A DNA stretch of 64,000 nt from JBFWVD01 sp050246915 (GTDB taxonomy: Bacteria > Actinomycetota > Acidimicrobiia > Acidimicrobiales > Ilumatobacteraceae): positions 1 to 64,000 of the forward strand of contig JBFWVD010000010.1 of assembly GCA_050246915.1 (NCBI GenBank). Reading direction: 5' to 3'. Position 1 is the stretch's first letter, and the number at the start of each line of letters is the position of its first letter. This document shows positions 8,809 through 16,224 of the stretch, piece after piece. A program made the position numbers and the translations under genes. The notes below the pieces were generated by a model. The model had not been told where the DNA came from and made no database searches. It saw only the letters and a list, made by a program, of their open reading frames with translations.

Positions 8809-9825
8809 GTGGACATCGGTGTCGTGCTGCAGACCAACCCACCGGCATGGCGGGTCGTCGACCTGGCCCGCAAGGCCGAGATCCACGGGTTCTCCCACGT
8901 GTGGACCTTTGATTCGCATCTGCTGTGGGAAGAGCCGTTCGTCATCTACAGCGCGATCTTGGCCGAGACGCGCAAGGTGATCGTCGGTCCCATGGTCACG
9001 AACCCGGCGACGCGCGATTGGACCGTGACGGCCAGCTTGTTCGCCACGCTCAATGAGATGTACGGCAACCGGACCATCTGTGGCATCGGGCGTGGCGACT
9101 CGGCGGTGCGCGTCACCAACGGTGCGCCCACCACTCTGGCAACGCTGCGCGACGCAGTGGGTGTCATCAAGGCGCTGGCCAACGGTCAGGAGTGCACCTA
9201 CAAGGGAGCGACACTGCGTTTCCCCTGGGGGACCAAGAGCACCCTCGATGTGTGGGTCGCGGCCTACGGACCCAAGGCGCTCGCTCTCACCGGCGAGGTC
9301 GGCGACGGGTTCATCTTGCAGCTCGCCGATCCGCAGATCGCGGCGTGGACCATCGCCGCGGTGCGTGAGGCTGCCGAGAAGGCGGGCCGCGATCCGGCGG
9401 CGGTGAAGTTCTGTGTGGCGGCACCGGCCTATGTGGGCGACGATCTCCCCCACATGCGCGATCAGTGCCGCTGGTTCGGAGGCATGGTCGGCAATCACGT
9501 GGCCGACATCGTGAGTCGATACGGCGACAGCGGGGGAGTGCCCCACGCGCTCACGGACTACATCAAGGGCCGTCACGGCTACGACTACAACGAGCACGGA
9601 CGGGCTGGCAACACCCATGCCGACTTCGTGCCCGACGACATCGTCGATCGGTTCTGCATCCTCGGTCCGGTGGCGCACCATCTCGAACGCCTCGAGGAGT
9701 TGCGCAGCCTCGGCGTCGATCAGTTCGCCATCTATCTGCAGCACGACAACAACGACGCAACGCTCGAGGCGTACGGCACCCACATTGTCGCGGCGATGGC
9801 CGACAAGGTGCAGGCCAAGCAATGA
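8809..9825 (+). CDS. LLM-class (F420/FMN-dependent) oxidoreductase of the pyrimidine operon
   Basis: 338 residues, bacterial luciferase-like TIM barrel. Visible features: VVLQTNPPAWRVVDLARKAE start, FSHVWTFDSHLLWEEPF, the cofactor-side GIGRGDSAVR, and WVAAYGPKALALTGEVGDGF. GTG at 8809 is preceded by AGAGGAGGA, an excellent ribosome binding site. It lies between the dehydrogenase and the transporter genes and overlaps the next gene by 4 bases (ATGA), so it is part of the operon. The substrate is unknown. Candidate roles are a redox step on a pyrimidine or dihydropyrimidine, or release of a related substrate. No dihydropyrimidine dehydrogenase is present, which makes this enzyme a candidate for a missing redox step (inference). 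Confidence 0.85.
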   Translation: MDIGVVLQTNPPAWRVVDLARKAEIHGFSHVWTFDSHLLWEEPFVIYSAILAETRKVIVGPMVTNPATRDWTVTASLFATLNEMYGNRTICGIGRGDSAVRVTNGAPTTLATLRDAVGVIKALANGQECTYKGATLRFPWGTKSTLDVWVAAYGPKALALTGEVGDGFILQLADPQIAAWTIAAVREAAEKAGRDPAAVKFCVAAPAYVGDDLPHMRDQCRWFGGMVGNHVADIVSRYGDSGGVPHALTDYIKGRHGYDYNEHGRAGNTHADFVPDDIVDRFCILGPVAHHLERLEELRSLGVDQFAIYLQHDNNDATLEAYGTHIVAAMADKVQAKQ

Positions 9826-10682
9826 TGCCGGCACGCCTGCGCCGCTTGTCGCTCAGCGTCGGCGCGGTCGTGGTCCTGTGCGCGCTGTGGGAGGGCTACA
9901 AGCTCATCGACGGCAACCTGCTCGGTTGGCATGCGCCGGCTCACTCCGACGATCGGTCGATGCCTCATGTGTGGACGATGTTGTCCCGCCTCGGTGATCC
10001 GGAGAACCGCGGCACGTCGCGACCGGTGGCTGCGGCCGTGCTCGAGGCGTCGTGGTACACGTTGCGCATCGCTGGTGCGGGTTTCCTGGCCGGGTCGTTG
10101 ATCGGCCTTGGTGTGGCGGTTCTGATGCAGCGATTCGTGTTCGTCGAGCGAGCGTTGCTGCCGTGGGTCGTGCTCACGCAGACGATCCCGCTCATCGTGC
10201 TGGCCCCGTTGGTGGTGATCTGGGGTGGTCGTCTCGAACTGTTCGGCGTGCAGTGGAAGTTGTGGATGAGCGTCGCCACGATCTCGGCGTTCCTGTCGTT
10301 CTGTCCCATGGCCGTCGGTGCTCTACGCGGTCTGCAATCGCCGTCACCGGCGTCGGTGGAGCTCATGCGATCGCTGGCGGCCACACCGCGAGCGACGCTG
10401 CTCCGGTTGCGCTTCCCGTCGGCCGTGCCGTTCCTCATCCCCGCCATGCGGCTCGCGGCGGCCAGCTCCATCGTTGGGGCGATCGTCGCCGAGATCTCGA
10501 CGGGGACGAGCGGTGGCATCGGGCGATTGTTGCTCGAGTACTCCCGGGAGGCGACCAGTGATCCGGCGAAGGTGTACACGGCGATGATGGGCGCCGCCTT
10601 GCTCGGTCTCGTCGTCGCCGGTCTCGTCGCCGCGGTGGACACGTTCGTGATGCGCAACCGACCTCGGGAGGTCAGCACGTGA
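9822..10682 (+). CDS. ABC transporter permease (SsuC/TauC/ThiX type)
   Basis: 286 residues with about six membrane helices. The permease EAA-like cytoplasmic loop is seen as ELMRSLAATPRATLLRLRFPSAVPFLIPAM (spanning ~190-220), typical of the nitrate/sulfonate/taurine/thiamine-precursor importer family. The start ATG overlaps the preceding stop in an ATGA, and the end overlaps the GTG start of the ATPase gene. The N-terminal ~60 residues contain one helix and an external segment before the core. With the second permease at 11515 it probably forms a heterodimer importing a pyrimidine-type substrate (inferred from operon context). Confidence 0.88.
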   Translation: MMPARLRRLSLSVGAVVVLCALWEGYKLIDGNLLGWHAPAHSDDRSMPHVWTMLSRLGDPENRGTSRPVAAAVLEASWYTLRIAGAGFLAGSLIGLGVAVLMQRFVFVERALLPWVVLTQTIPLIVLAPLVVIWGGRLELFGVQWKLWMSVATISAFLSFCPMAVGALRGLQSPSPASVELMRSLAATPRATLLRLRFPSAVPFLIPAMRLAAASSIVGAIVAEISTGTSGGIGRLLLEYSREATSDPAKVYTAMMGAALLGLVVAGLVAAVDTFVMRNRPREVST

Positions 10683-11518
10683 GCACTGCCGTCGCCGTGT
10701 CCGGCGCGTCGAAACGGTTCAACCCCGGCAAGGCGAACCAGGTCGATGCGTTGAACGACATCGACCTCACCATCACCACCGGCGAGTTCGTGTCGCTCAT
10801 CGGACCTTCGGGCTGTGGCAAGTCGACCTTGTTGCGCCTCATCGCCGATCTCATGGAACCGACGGCCGGCCGGGTGTCGGTCAACGGCAAGAGCGCTCAT
10901 CAGGCTCGTCTCGATCAGGACTATGGGATGGCCTTCCAGACCGCGGGCCTGTTCGACTGGCGGACGGTGGCCGGCAACGTCGAGCTGCCACTCGAGTTGC
11001 GCAAGGTGTCGAAGGCCGACCGTCGTGCCCGTGCCCTCGAACTGTTGGCGTTGGTGCAGCTGAGCGACTTCGCTGATCATCATCCCTGGGAACTTTCGGG
11101 TGGCATGCAACAGCGCGTCGCCATCGCGCGGGCGCTGGCGTCCAAACCGGGATTGTTGCTCATGGACGAGCCGTTCGGGGCGCTCGACGAGATGACCCGT
11201 GAGCACATGCAAGCCGAATTGCTCCGCATCCGCGCCGAGCTGGGGACCACGGTGGTGTTCGTGACCCACTCCATCCCCGAGGCGGTGTACTTGTCGGACC
11301 GGGTAGTGGTGATGTCGCCACGGCCGGGTCGGATCACCCAGATCGTCGACGTCGATCTCGGTCAGCGCAGCGATGACACCCGCGAGGATCCGGCATTCTT
11401 CGCCAAGATCACCGAAGTGCGCGAGGCGCTGCGGCGCATCGAGCGTTCCACCGGCGATCCGAGCGCGCTCGACCCAACCGAGCGCGAACGCGTCGGTCTG
11501 CGCGGTGACGTTCGATGA
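10679..11518 (+). CDS. ABC transporter ATP-binding protein
   Basis: 279 residues. Walker A GPSGCGKST (~42-50), Q-loop with AFQTAGLFDWRT, signature LSGGMQQRVAIARAL and Walker B LLLMDEPFGALDEMTR, then the switch histidine in VFVTHSIPEAV. This is the SsuB/TauB/NrtD-like class energising import through the flanking permeases. GTG start within GTGA overlap; its own TGA overlaps the next ATG. The C-terminal ~35 residues are a charged extension after VDLGQRS. Confidence 0.93.
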   Translation: MSTAVAVSGASKRFNPGKANQVDALNDIDLTITTGEFVSLIGPSGCGKSTLLRLIADLMEPTAGRVSVNGKSAHQARLDQDYGMAFQTAGLFDWRTVAGNVELPLELRKVSKADRRARALELLALVQLSDFADHHPWELSGGMQQRVAIARALASKPGLLLMDEPFGALDEMTREHMQAELLRIRAELGTTVVFVTHSIPEAVYLSDRVVVMSPRPGRITQIVDVDLGQRSDDTREDPAFFAKITEVREALRRIERSTGDPSALDPTERERVGLRGDVR

Positions 11519-12297
11519 GCACCCTGGTGAACCGCGTGGGTCGGGCCGTGCCGATGCTGCTGTTGGGGATCGCATTCCTCGCGGCTTGGCAGACGTTCGT
11601 CGAGGTCCAGGACATCAAGCCCTTCTTGCTCCCCAAACCCACCGCCATCTGGACCCAGATCGTCGATCAGCACAGCCAGATCCTCACCGCCGCTCGCAAC
11701 TCGGGTACGAACGCCTTCGTCGGACTGATCGTCGGCACGGTACTGGGCGTGGTGATGGCTGCTGTGTCGAGTCGCATCCGCACGATTCGGGAGATGGTGG
11801 TGCCGCTGGCCGCTGCGGTGAACGTGATGCCGATCATCGCTCTGGCCCCCATCCTCAACAACATCTTCTCGTCGACCAGTTCCATCCCTCGCCGCACGAT
11901 CGTGACGATGGTGGTGTTCTTCCCCATCTTCGTCAACGTCTTGCGCGGGCTCAGCCAGATCGATCCGGTCCAGGATGAGTTGATGCGCAGCTATGCCGCG
12001 TCCGACACCGTCACACTGCTCAAGGTGCGTGTTCCGAGCGCGTTGCCCCATCTGTTCACGGGACTGAAGTTGGCGGCGTCGCTGTGTGTGATCTCTGCGG
12101 TCGTATCGGAGTACTTCGGCGGCTTGCAGAACGGACTCGGCAATCGCATCGCGTCGGCTGCGTCCAACTCGGCGACTCCACGCGCCTGGGCGTACGTCGC
12201 CGGGTCGTGCGCGCTCGGGCTGGTGTTCTTCCTCGGGGCCAACCTCCTCGAACGCTTGGCCATGCCGTGGCGGGCCAAGCGCGCCAACTCCATCTGA
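11515..12297 (+). CDS. ABC transporter permease, second subunit
   Basis: 260 residues, about six membrane helices. The coupling loop is seen as DELMRSYAASDTVTLLKVRVPSALPHLFTGLKLA around residues 160-190. Same family as the permease at 9822, giving a heterodimeric membrane domain with one ATPase between the two genes. The ATGA overlap with the ATPase gene indicates translational coupling. A 117-base gap with tandem repeats separates it from the binding-protein gene. Confidence 0.88.
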   Translation: MSTLVNRVGRAVPMLLLGIAFLAAWQTFVEVQDIKPFLLPKPTAIWTQIVDQHSQILTAARNSGTNAFVGLIVGTVLGVVMAAVSSRIRTIREMVVPLAAAVNVMPIIALAPILNNIFSSTSSIPRRTIVTMVVFFPIFVNVLRGLSQIDPVQDELMRSYAASDTVTLLKVRVPSALPHLFTGLKLAASLCVISAVVSEYFGGLQNGLGNRIASAASNSATPRAWAYVAGSCALGLVFFLGANLLERLAMPWRAKRANSI

Positions 12298-12356
12298 GCT
12301 CCCGGGGTCTCCGCAAGATCCGAGACCACCGCAGTTCCACCGTTCTCCACCAGACC

Positions 12357-12388
12357 ACCAACCCACCAGCACACCAACCCACCAGCAC
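12357..12388 (+). repeat. Perfect 16-bp tandem duplication upstream of the binding-protein gene
   Basis: ACCAACCCACCAGCAC occurs twice with no spacer (12357-12372 and 12373-12388). The leader is almost free of G and T here, so the transcript would be unstructured ahead of the ribosome binding site. Confidence 0.75.
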
Positions 12389-12414
12389 AGCAACCCAGAA
12401 CCCGAAAGGCACCC

Positions 12415-12444
12415 ATGAAGCACAACACGATGAAGCACAACACG
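12415..12444 (+). repeat. 15-bp tandem duplication covering the start codon
   Basis: ATGAAGCACAACACG is repeated perfectly head to tail, then ATGAAA follows. Each unit adds five residues (MKHNT) to the signal peptide n-region and supplies a spare start codon. Confidence 0.8.
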
Positions 12445-13572
12445 ATGAAAAGAGGTGTTGCCGCCGTCTTCGCTCTGTCTCTCATCGCTGCTGCGTGCGG
12501 CGACGACGGCGGCTCCAGCGACGCGACGACTGCCTCGACAACGCTCACTCCGGTGAAGCTCCAACTGCAGTGGGTCACTCAGGCGCAATTCGCCGGCTAC
12601 TACGCAGCGAAGGATCAAGGCTTCTACAAGGACGAGGGCCTCGACGTCACCATCCTCGAAGGCGGCGTTGACATCGTCCCCCAGACCGTCCTGGCCGCTG
12701 GAGGAGCCGACTTCGGCATCGCGTGGGTTCCCAAGGCCCTCGCCTCGCGCGAGCAGGGCGCCGGCATCACCGAAGTGGCACAGATCTTCCAGCAATCACC
12801 GACGCTCCAAGTCGCGTGGGCTGATTCGGGCATCAAGTCCGCTGCTGACCTGAAGGGCAAGAAGGTCGGCAACTGGGGCTTCGGCAACGAGTTCGAACTC
12901 TTCGCCGGCATGACCAAGGCCGGCCTCGATCCGGCCAAGGACGTCACCTTGGTGCAGCAGCAGTTCGACATGCAGGCCTTGCTGAAGCGGGAGATCGATG
13001 CTGCGCAGGCGATGACCTACAACGAGTACGCGCAGCTGCTCGAGACGAAGAACCCCGACACCGGCAAGCTGTACACGGCCGAGGATTTCAGCGTCGTCGA
13101 CTGGAACAAGGAAGGCTCGGCCATGCTGCAAGACGCCATCTGGGCCCCGACCGCGAAGCTGAAGGATGCGGCGTTCCAGGACACCACGGTGAAGTTCGTG
13201 AAGGCCTCGATCAAGGGTTGGGCGTTCTGCCGGGACAACGTCGACAAGTGCGTCGACATCGTGTTGGCCAACGGGCCCAAACTCGGCAAGAGCCATCAGA
13301 CGTGGCAGATGAACGAGGTGAACAAGATCATCTGGCCCTCGCCCAACGGAGCGGGGATGATCGACAAGGCCAAGTGGGATTCGACGGTGTCGATCGCCAA
13401 GACCGCCAAGAACGATCAGGGCAGCACGGTCATCACCAAGGACCCCGATGCCGACGCGTACACCAACGACTACGTGACCAAGGCGCTCGCCGAACTGAAG
13501 ACCGCCGGGGTCGACACCGTCGGTAGCTCCTACAAACCGATCACCGTCACCCTCAACGAGGGCGGTGCCTGA
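12415..13572 (+). CDS. NMT1/THI5-like ABC substrate-binding lipoprotein
   Basis: 385 residues. A short signal peptide ends in the lipobox-like LIAAACGDD (Cys ~29 from the first ATG), followed by a Ser/Thr linker. The mature part begins KLQLQWVTQAQFAGYY with AAKDQGFYKDEGLDV, the hallmark of NMT1/THI5/SsuA-like binding proteins that bind pyrimidine-like, sulfonate or hydroxymethylpyrimidine ligands. With the two permeases and ATPase it forms a complete importer; in this operon a pyrimidine or its breakdown product is the likely ligand (inference). A 15-base duplication gives three in-frame ATGs at 12415, 12430 and 12445; the GAAAGG ribosome binding site favours the first. Confidence 0.9.
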   Translation: MKHNTMKHNTMKRGVAAVFALSLIAAACGDDGGSSDATTASTTLTPVKLQLQWVTQAQFAGYYAAKDQGFYKDEGLDVTILEGGVDIVPQTVLAAGGADFGIAWVPKALASREQGAGITEVAQIFQQSPTLQVAWADSGIKSAADLKGKKVGNWGFGNEFELFAGMTKAGLDPAKDVTLVQQQFDMQALLKREIDAAQAMTYNEYAQLLETKNPDTGKLYTAEDFSVVDWNKEGSAMLQDAIWAPTAKLKDAAFQDTTVKFVKASIKGWAFCRDNVDKCVDIVLANGPKLGKSHQTWQMNEVNKIIWPSPNGAGMIDKAKWDSTVSIAKTAKNDQGSTVITKDPDADAYTNDYVTKALAELKTAGVDTVGSSYKPITVTLNEGGA

Positions 13573-13590
13573 GCGGTAACCGCAACGACA

Positions 13591-13620
13591 GGGGACGGAT
13601 CCCGATTGGGATCCGTCCCC
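13591..13620. terminator. Perfect 13-bp hairpin after the binding-protein gene
   Basis: Arms GGGGACGGATCCC (13591-13603) and its exact complement (13608-13620) with the 4-base loop GATT. No poly-T follows. It sits between the transporter genes and the aminotransferase and may partly end transcription or protect the 3' end of the upstream message. Confidence 0.65.
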
Positions 13621-13668
13621 TTCACCGCCATCCCCCTCACCAATGGCAATGATGCCGAGGAGTTCTCC

Positions 13669-15051
13669 ATGACCGCGATCGGATCCACCCCGCAGAACCT
13701 GGCCGCTGATGCGGCCGGACCCAGCCAGGCCTATCTCGATGATCGGGCCCACGTCTTCCATTCGTGGTCGGCGCAAGGTGCATTGACACCGATTGTCGTG
13801 GCGGGAGCGGAGGGATCGTGGTTCTGGGACGAGAACGGCAAGCGTTACCTCGACTTCTCATCTCAGCTCGTGAACGTGAACATCGGCCACCAGCATCCCA
13901 AGTTGGTCGAGGCGATCAAGGCGCAGGCCGAGCAGCTGTGCACCATCGCACCGTTCCACGCCAACGCTGCTCGATCGCGCGCCGCCCGATTGATCGCTGA
14001 GCACGCCCCGGGCGATCTCGACAAGGTGTTCTTCACCAACGGCGGCGCCGAGGCGACCGAGAACGCCATCCGCATGGCCCGGCTCGCCAGCGGGCGCCAC
14101 AAGATCTTGGTGGCCCATCGCAGCTATCACGGGGCCACCCACGGCGCCATCGCACTCACCGGCGATCCGCGTCGCTGGCCGAGCGAGCCGGCCATCCCCG
14201 GCATCGTTCGCTTCTTCGGGCCCTATCTGTACCGCTCGGCGTTCTACGCCACCACCGAGGCCGAGGAGTGTGAACGAGCGCTCGCCCACCTCGAACAGCT
14301 GCTCATGTTCGAAGGAGCCCACAACGTCGCCGGCATCATCTTGGAGCCCGTGGTGGGCACCAACGGCATCTTGGTGCCGCCGGAGGGATACCTGGCCGGG
14401 GTGCGGGCATTGTGCGACAAGCACGGCGTGGTGATGATCGCCGATGAGGTGATGAGCGGGTTCGGTCGGTGCGGCGAGTGGTTCGCCGTCGATCGATGGG
14501 GTGTCGTGCCCGATCTGATCTGCTTCGCCAAGGGCGTCAACTCCGGTTACCTCCCCCTCGGGGGAGTGATCATCAATGGTGCCATCGCCGAGTCCTTCAA
14601 CGATCGGCCCTATCCCGGCGGACTCACCTACTCCGGTCACGTGCTCGCGTGTGCATCTGCCGCCGCGTCGATCGAGATCTTCGAACAAGAGGGGCTCATC
14701 GATGCCGCCCGATCGCTGGGCAACGACGTGATCGCCCCTGCGCTCGCCTCGCTCGCCGCAGCTCATCCGTGCATCGGTGAGGTGCGCGGGATCGGTGCCT
14801 TCTGGGCGATCGAACTGGTCCGCAACCGTGAGACGCGCGAGATGCTCGTGCCGTACAACGCCTCGGGGGCCGACGCCAAGCCGATCAACGACGTGGCCGC
14901 GGCCTGCAAGGCAAAGGGACTGTGGCCGTTCACCCACTTCAATCGGGTGCACGTGGTCCCGCCCATCACGACCACTGCTGCAGAGATCGCCATCGGGATG
15001 GAGATCTTGGATGAGGCACTCACCCTCGCCGATGCCCATGTCACCGGCTGA
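13669..15051 (+). CDS. Class III omega-aminotransferase (beta-alanine:pyruvate type)
   Basis: 460 residues, PLP fold type I. Seen: FSSQLVNVNIGHQHPK, GGAEATENAIRMAR, HRSYHGATHG, the PLP-ring aspartate in VMIADEVMSGFGR and the PLP lysine in ICFAKGVNSGYLPLGG. Beta-alanine or taurine:pyruvate aminotransferase is the close relative. In this operon it would turn beta-alanine into malonate semialdehyde, feeding the dehydrogenase at 7292. The ATG at 13669 follows GAGGAG with good spacing. It is the last gene of the cluster. Confidence 0.88.
   Translation: MTAIGSTPQNLAADAAGPSQAYLDDRAHVFHSWSAQGALTPIVVAGAEGSWFWDENGKRYLDFSSQLVNVNIGHQHPKLVEAIKAQAEQLCTIAPFHANAARSRAARLIAEHAPGDLDKVFFTNGGAEATENAIRMARLASGRHKILVAHRSYHGATHGAIALTGDPRRWPSEPAIPGIVRFFGPYLYRSAFYATTEAEECERALAHLEQLLMFEGAHNVAGIILEPVVGTNGILVPPEGYLAGVRALCDKHGVVMIADEVMSGFGRCGEWFAVDRWGVVPDLICFAKGVNSGYLPLGGVIINGAIAESFNDRPYPGGLTYSGHVLACASAAASIEIFEQEGLIDAARSLGNDVIAPALASLAAAHPCIGEVRGIGAFWAIELVRNRETREMLVPYNASGADAKPINDVAAACKAKGLWPFTHFNRVHVVPPITTTAAEIAIGMEILDEALTLADAHVTG
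13772..13787 (-). repeat. Dispersed 16-bp motif, copy 3
   Basis: Minus-strand reading GTCAAT-GCAC-CTTGCG, inside the aminotransferase gene (codons for A-Q-G-A-L-T). Confidence 0.55.
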
Positions 15052-15072
15052 GCGGTGACGGGTTGAGCCCGG

Positions 15073-15696
15073 TCAGGCAGTGGCGACCTTGTTCCGCTTC
15101 CGGACATGGCGCACGACCTCGATGATCACGGTCATGGCGAGCGCTCCACCGAAAGCCAGCATGAACGCCTTGGTGTGATCGTCCTTGAACGCTTTGCCGC
15201 CGAGGTAGCCGAGCAGGCTGGCATAGGTGGCCCAGATGAGCACCGCGGCGGTGATCCAACTCATGAACCACACCCGTGATTGACGGGTGATGCCGCTCGA
15301 CAAGGTGAGCGCTGTTCGGCCGCCGGGGATGAACCGGGCGGTCACGAGCAACGGACCCCCGCGGGCCTTGATCTGCTCGTCGGCCCAGTCGAGCTTGGCG
15401 CGGGTGGAGGCTTTGCGCTGAGCCCGGCGCTCGAGCCTCGGGCCGAAGCGAGAACCGATGTGGTAGGCGGTGTTGTCACCGAGGAAGGCCCCCACCGCGC
15501 CCACCGCGATGGTGGCCAGCAGCGGGTACTCACCTTGCGCCGCGGCAACACCCCCGATGATCACGCACGTCTCGCTGGGCACCACGGGGATGACCGAGTC
15601 GAAGAACGCGATGACGAAGATGATGGCCAGGAACCACCAATGGCCCGACACCTTGTCGAGCCAATCGGTCATCTCGGTCACGATGCTGGCGAACAT
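15073..15696 (-). CDS. DedA family membrane protein
   Basis: 207 residues. Contains the DedA/SNARE-associated domain: FFDSVIPVVPSETCVIIGGVAAAQG near residues 30-55, the GDNTAYHIGSRFG segment (~75), and the conserved basic FIPGGRTALTLSSGI loop (~130). Four or five membrane helices. DedA proteins move lipid carriers or maintain membrane potential; no specific substrate can be named. It converges with the aminotransferase gene. A far longer frame runs on upstream antisense to the HtrA-like gene, but the ATG at 15696 gives the family N-terminus. Confidence 0.9.
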   Translation of the reverse strand: MFASIVTEMTDWLDKVSGHWWFLAIIFVIAFFDSVIPVVPSETCVIIGGVAAAQGEYPLLATIAVGAVGAFLGDNTAYHIGSRFGPRLERRAQRKASTRAKLDWADEQIKARGGPLLVTARFIPGGRTALTLSSGITRQSRVWFMSWITAAVLIWATYASLLGYLGGKAFKDDHTKAFMLAFGGALAMTVIIEVVRHVRKRNKVATA

Positions 15697-15755
15697 TGCG
15701 CCAAGTGTGCCAGCTGGGGAGGACGGTATTGGCCCGCGTGGGTACAGTTCTTCCC

Positions 15756-15989
15756 ATGGCGCTGTACGAGTACCGCTGCAAGACCTGCGATTCCACTTTC
15801 GAGCTCCGTCGGCCCATGAACGAGGCCAACGCCCCGGCTGAGTGCCCCGATGGTCACCCCGGTGCCGTCCGGCTGCTGTCGGTGTTCGCCTCGGTCGGAG
15901 CTTCTGCTGCTTCGCCGGCGTCTGCGCCGTGCGGCGTGCCCGCTCCGATGGCCGCCCGCGGCTGCGGCAGCGCCTGCGGCTGCCACTGA
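15756..15989 (+). CDS. FmdB-type zinc ribbon protein
   Basis: 77 residues. N-terminal MALYEYRCKTCDSTFELRR with CxxC, then the CPDGH segment as second half of the ribbon, is the FmdB regulatory-protein signature. The tail is Ala/Ser-rich and ends with a cysteine cluster (GCGSACGCH) that could bind another metal. Actinobacterial FmdB proteins are small and of unknown function, sometimes called regulators. It diverges from DedA by 59 bases. Confidence 0.85.
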   Translation: MALYEYRCKTCDSTFELRRPMNEANAPAECPDGHPGAVRLLSVFASVGASAASPASAPCGVPAPMAARGCGSACGCH

Positions 15990-16224
15990 ACCACCCCGCA
16001 AACGAACCGGCCGGCTCGTGGTCGATGAAGCGTTCGGCGATCCGCCGGAGGTGCTGTGCGTCCTGGGCTGACACCGTGGTCTGCGCGTCGGATCGCGTTG
16101 CGCCACTAGAGCACGATGATGGTCCTTCACATGGCGTCGGGCGCGACCTAAGTTCGGCATCGAAGTGGCCGATTGGTCGAGTGAACATGCTTCCGTGCGG
16201 GGGCATCATCGAAAAGGAGCTCTC
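15990..16224. other. Gap between FmdB and HtrA-like genes
   Basis: 235 bases with no supported gene on either strand. Frames crossing it lack family resemblance or a start with a ribosome binding site. It presumably carries the promoter of the HtrA-like gene, whose AAAAGGAGC binding site is at 16212-16220. Confidence 0.4.

Noticed and set aside
10679..12795. Several 400-500-codon frames antisense to the ABC transporter genes
   Set aside because: High-GC mirror frames with His/Arg/Gly-rich, low-information proteins; the plus-strand genes carry full ABC motifs.
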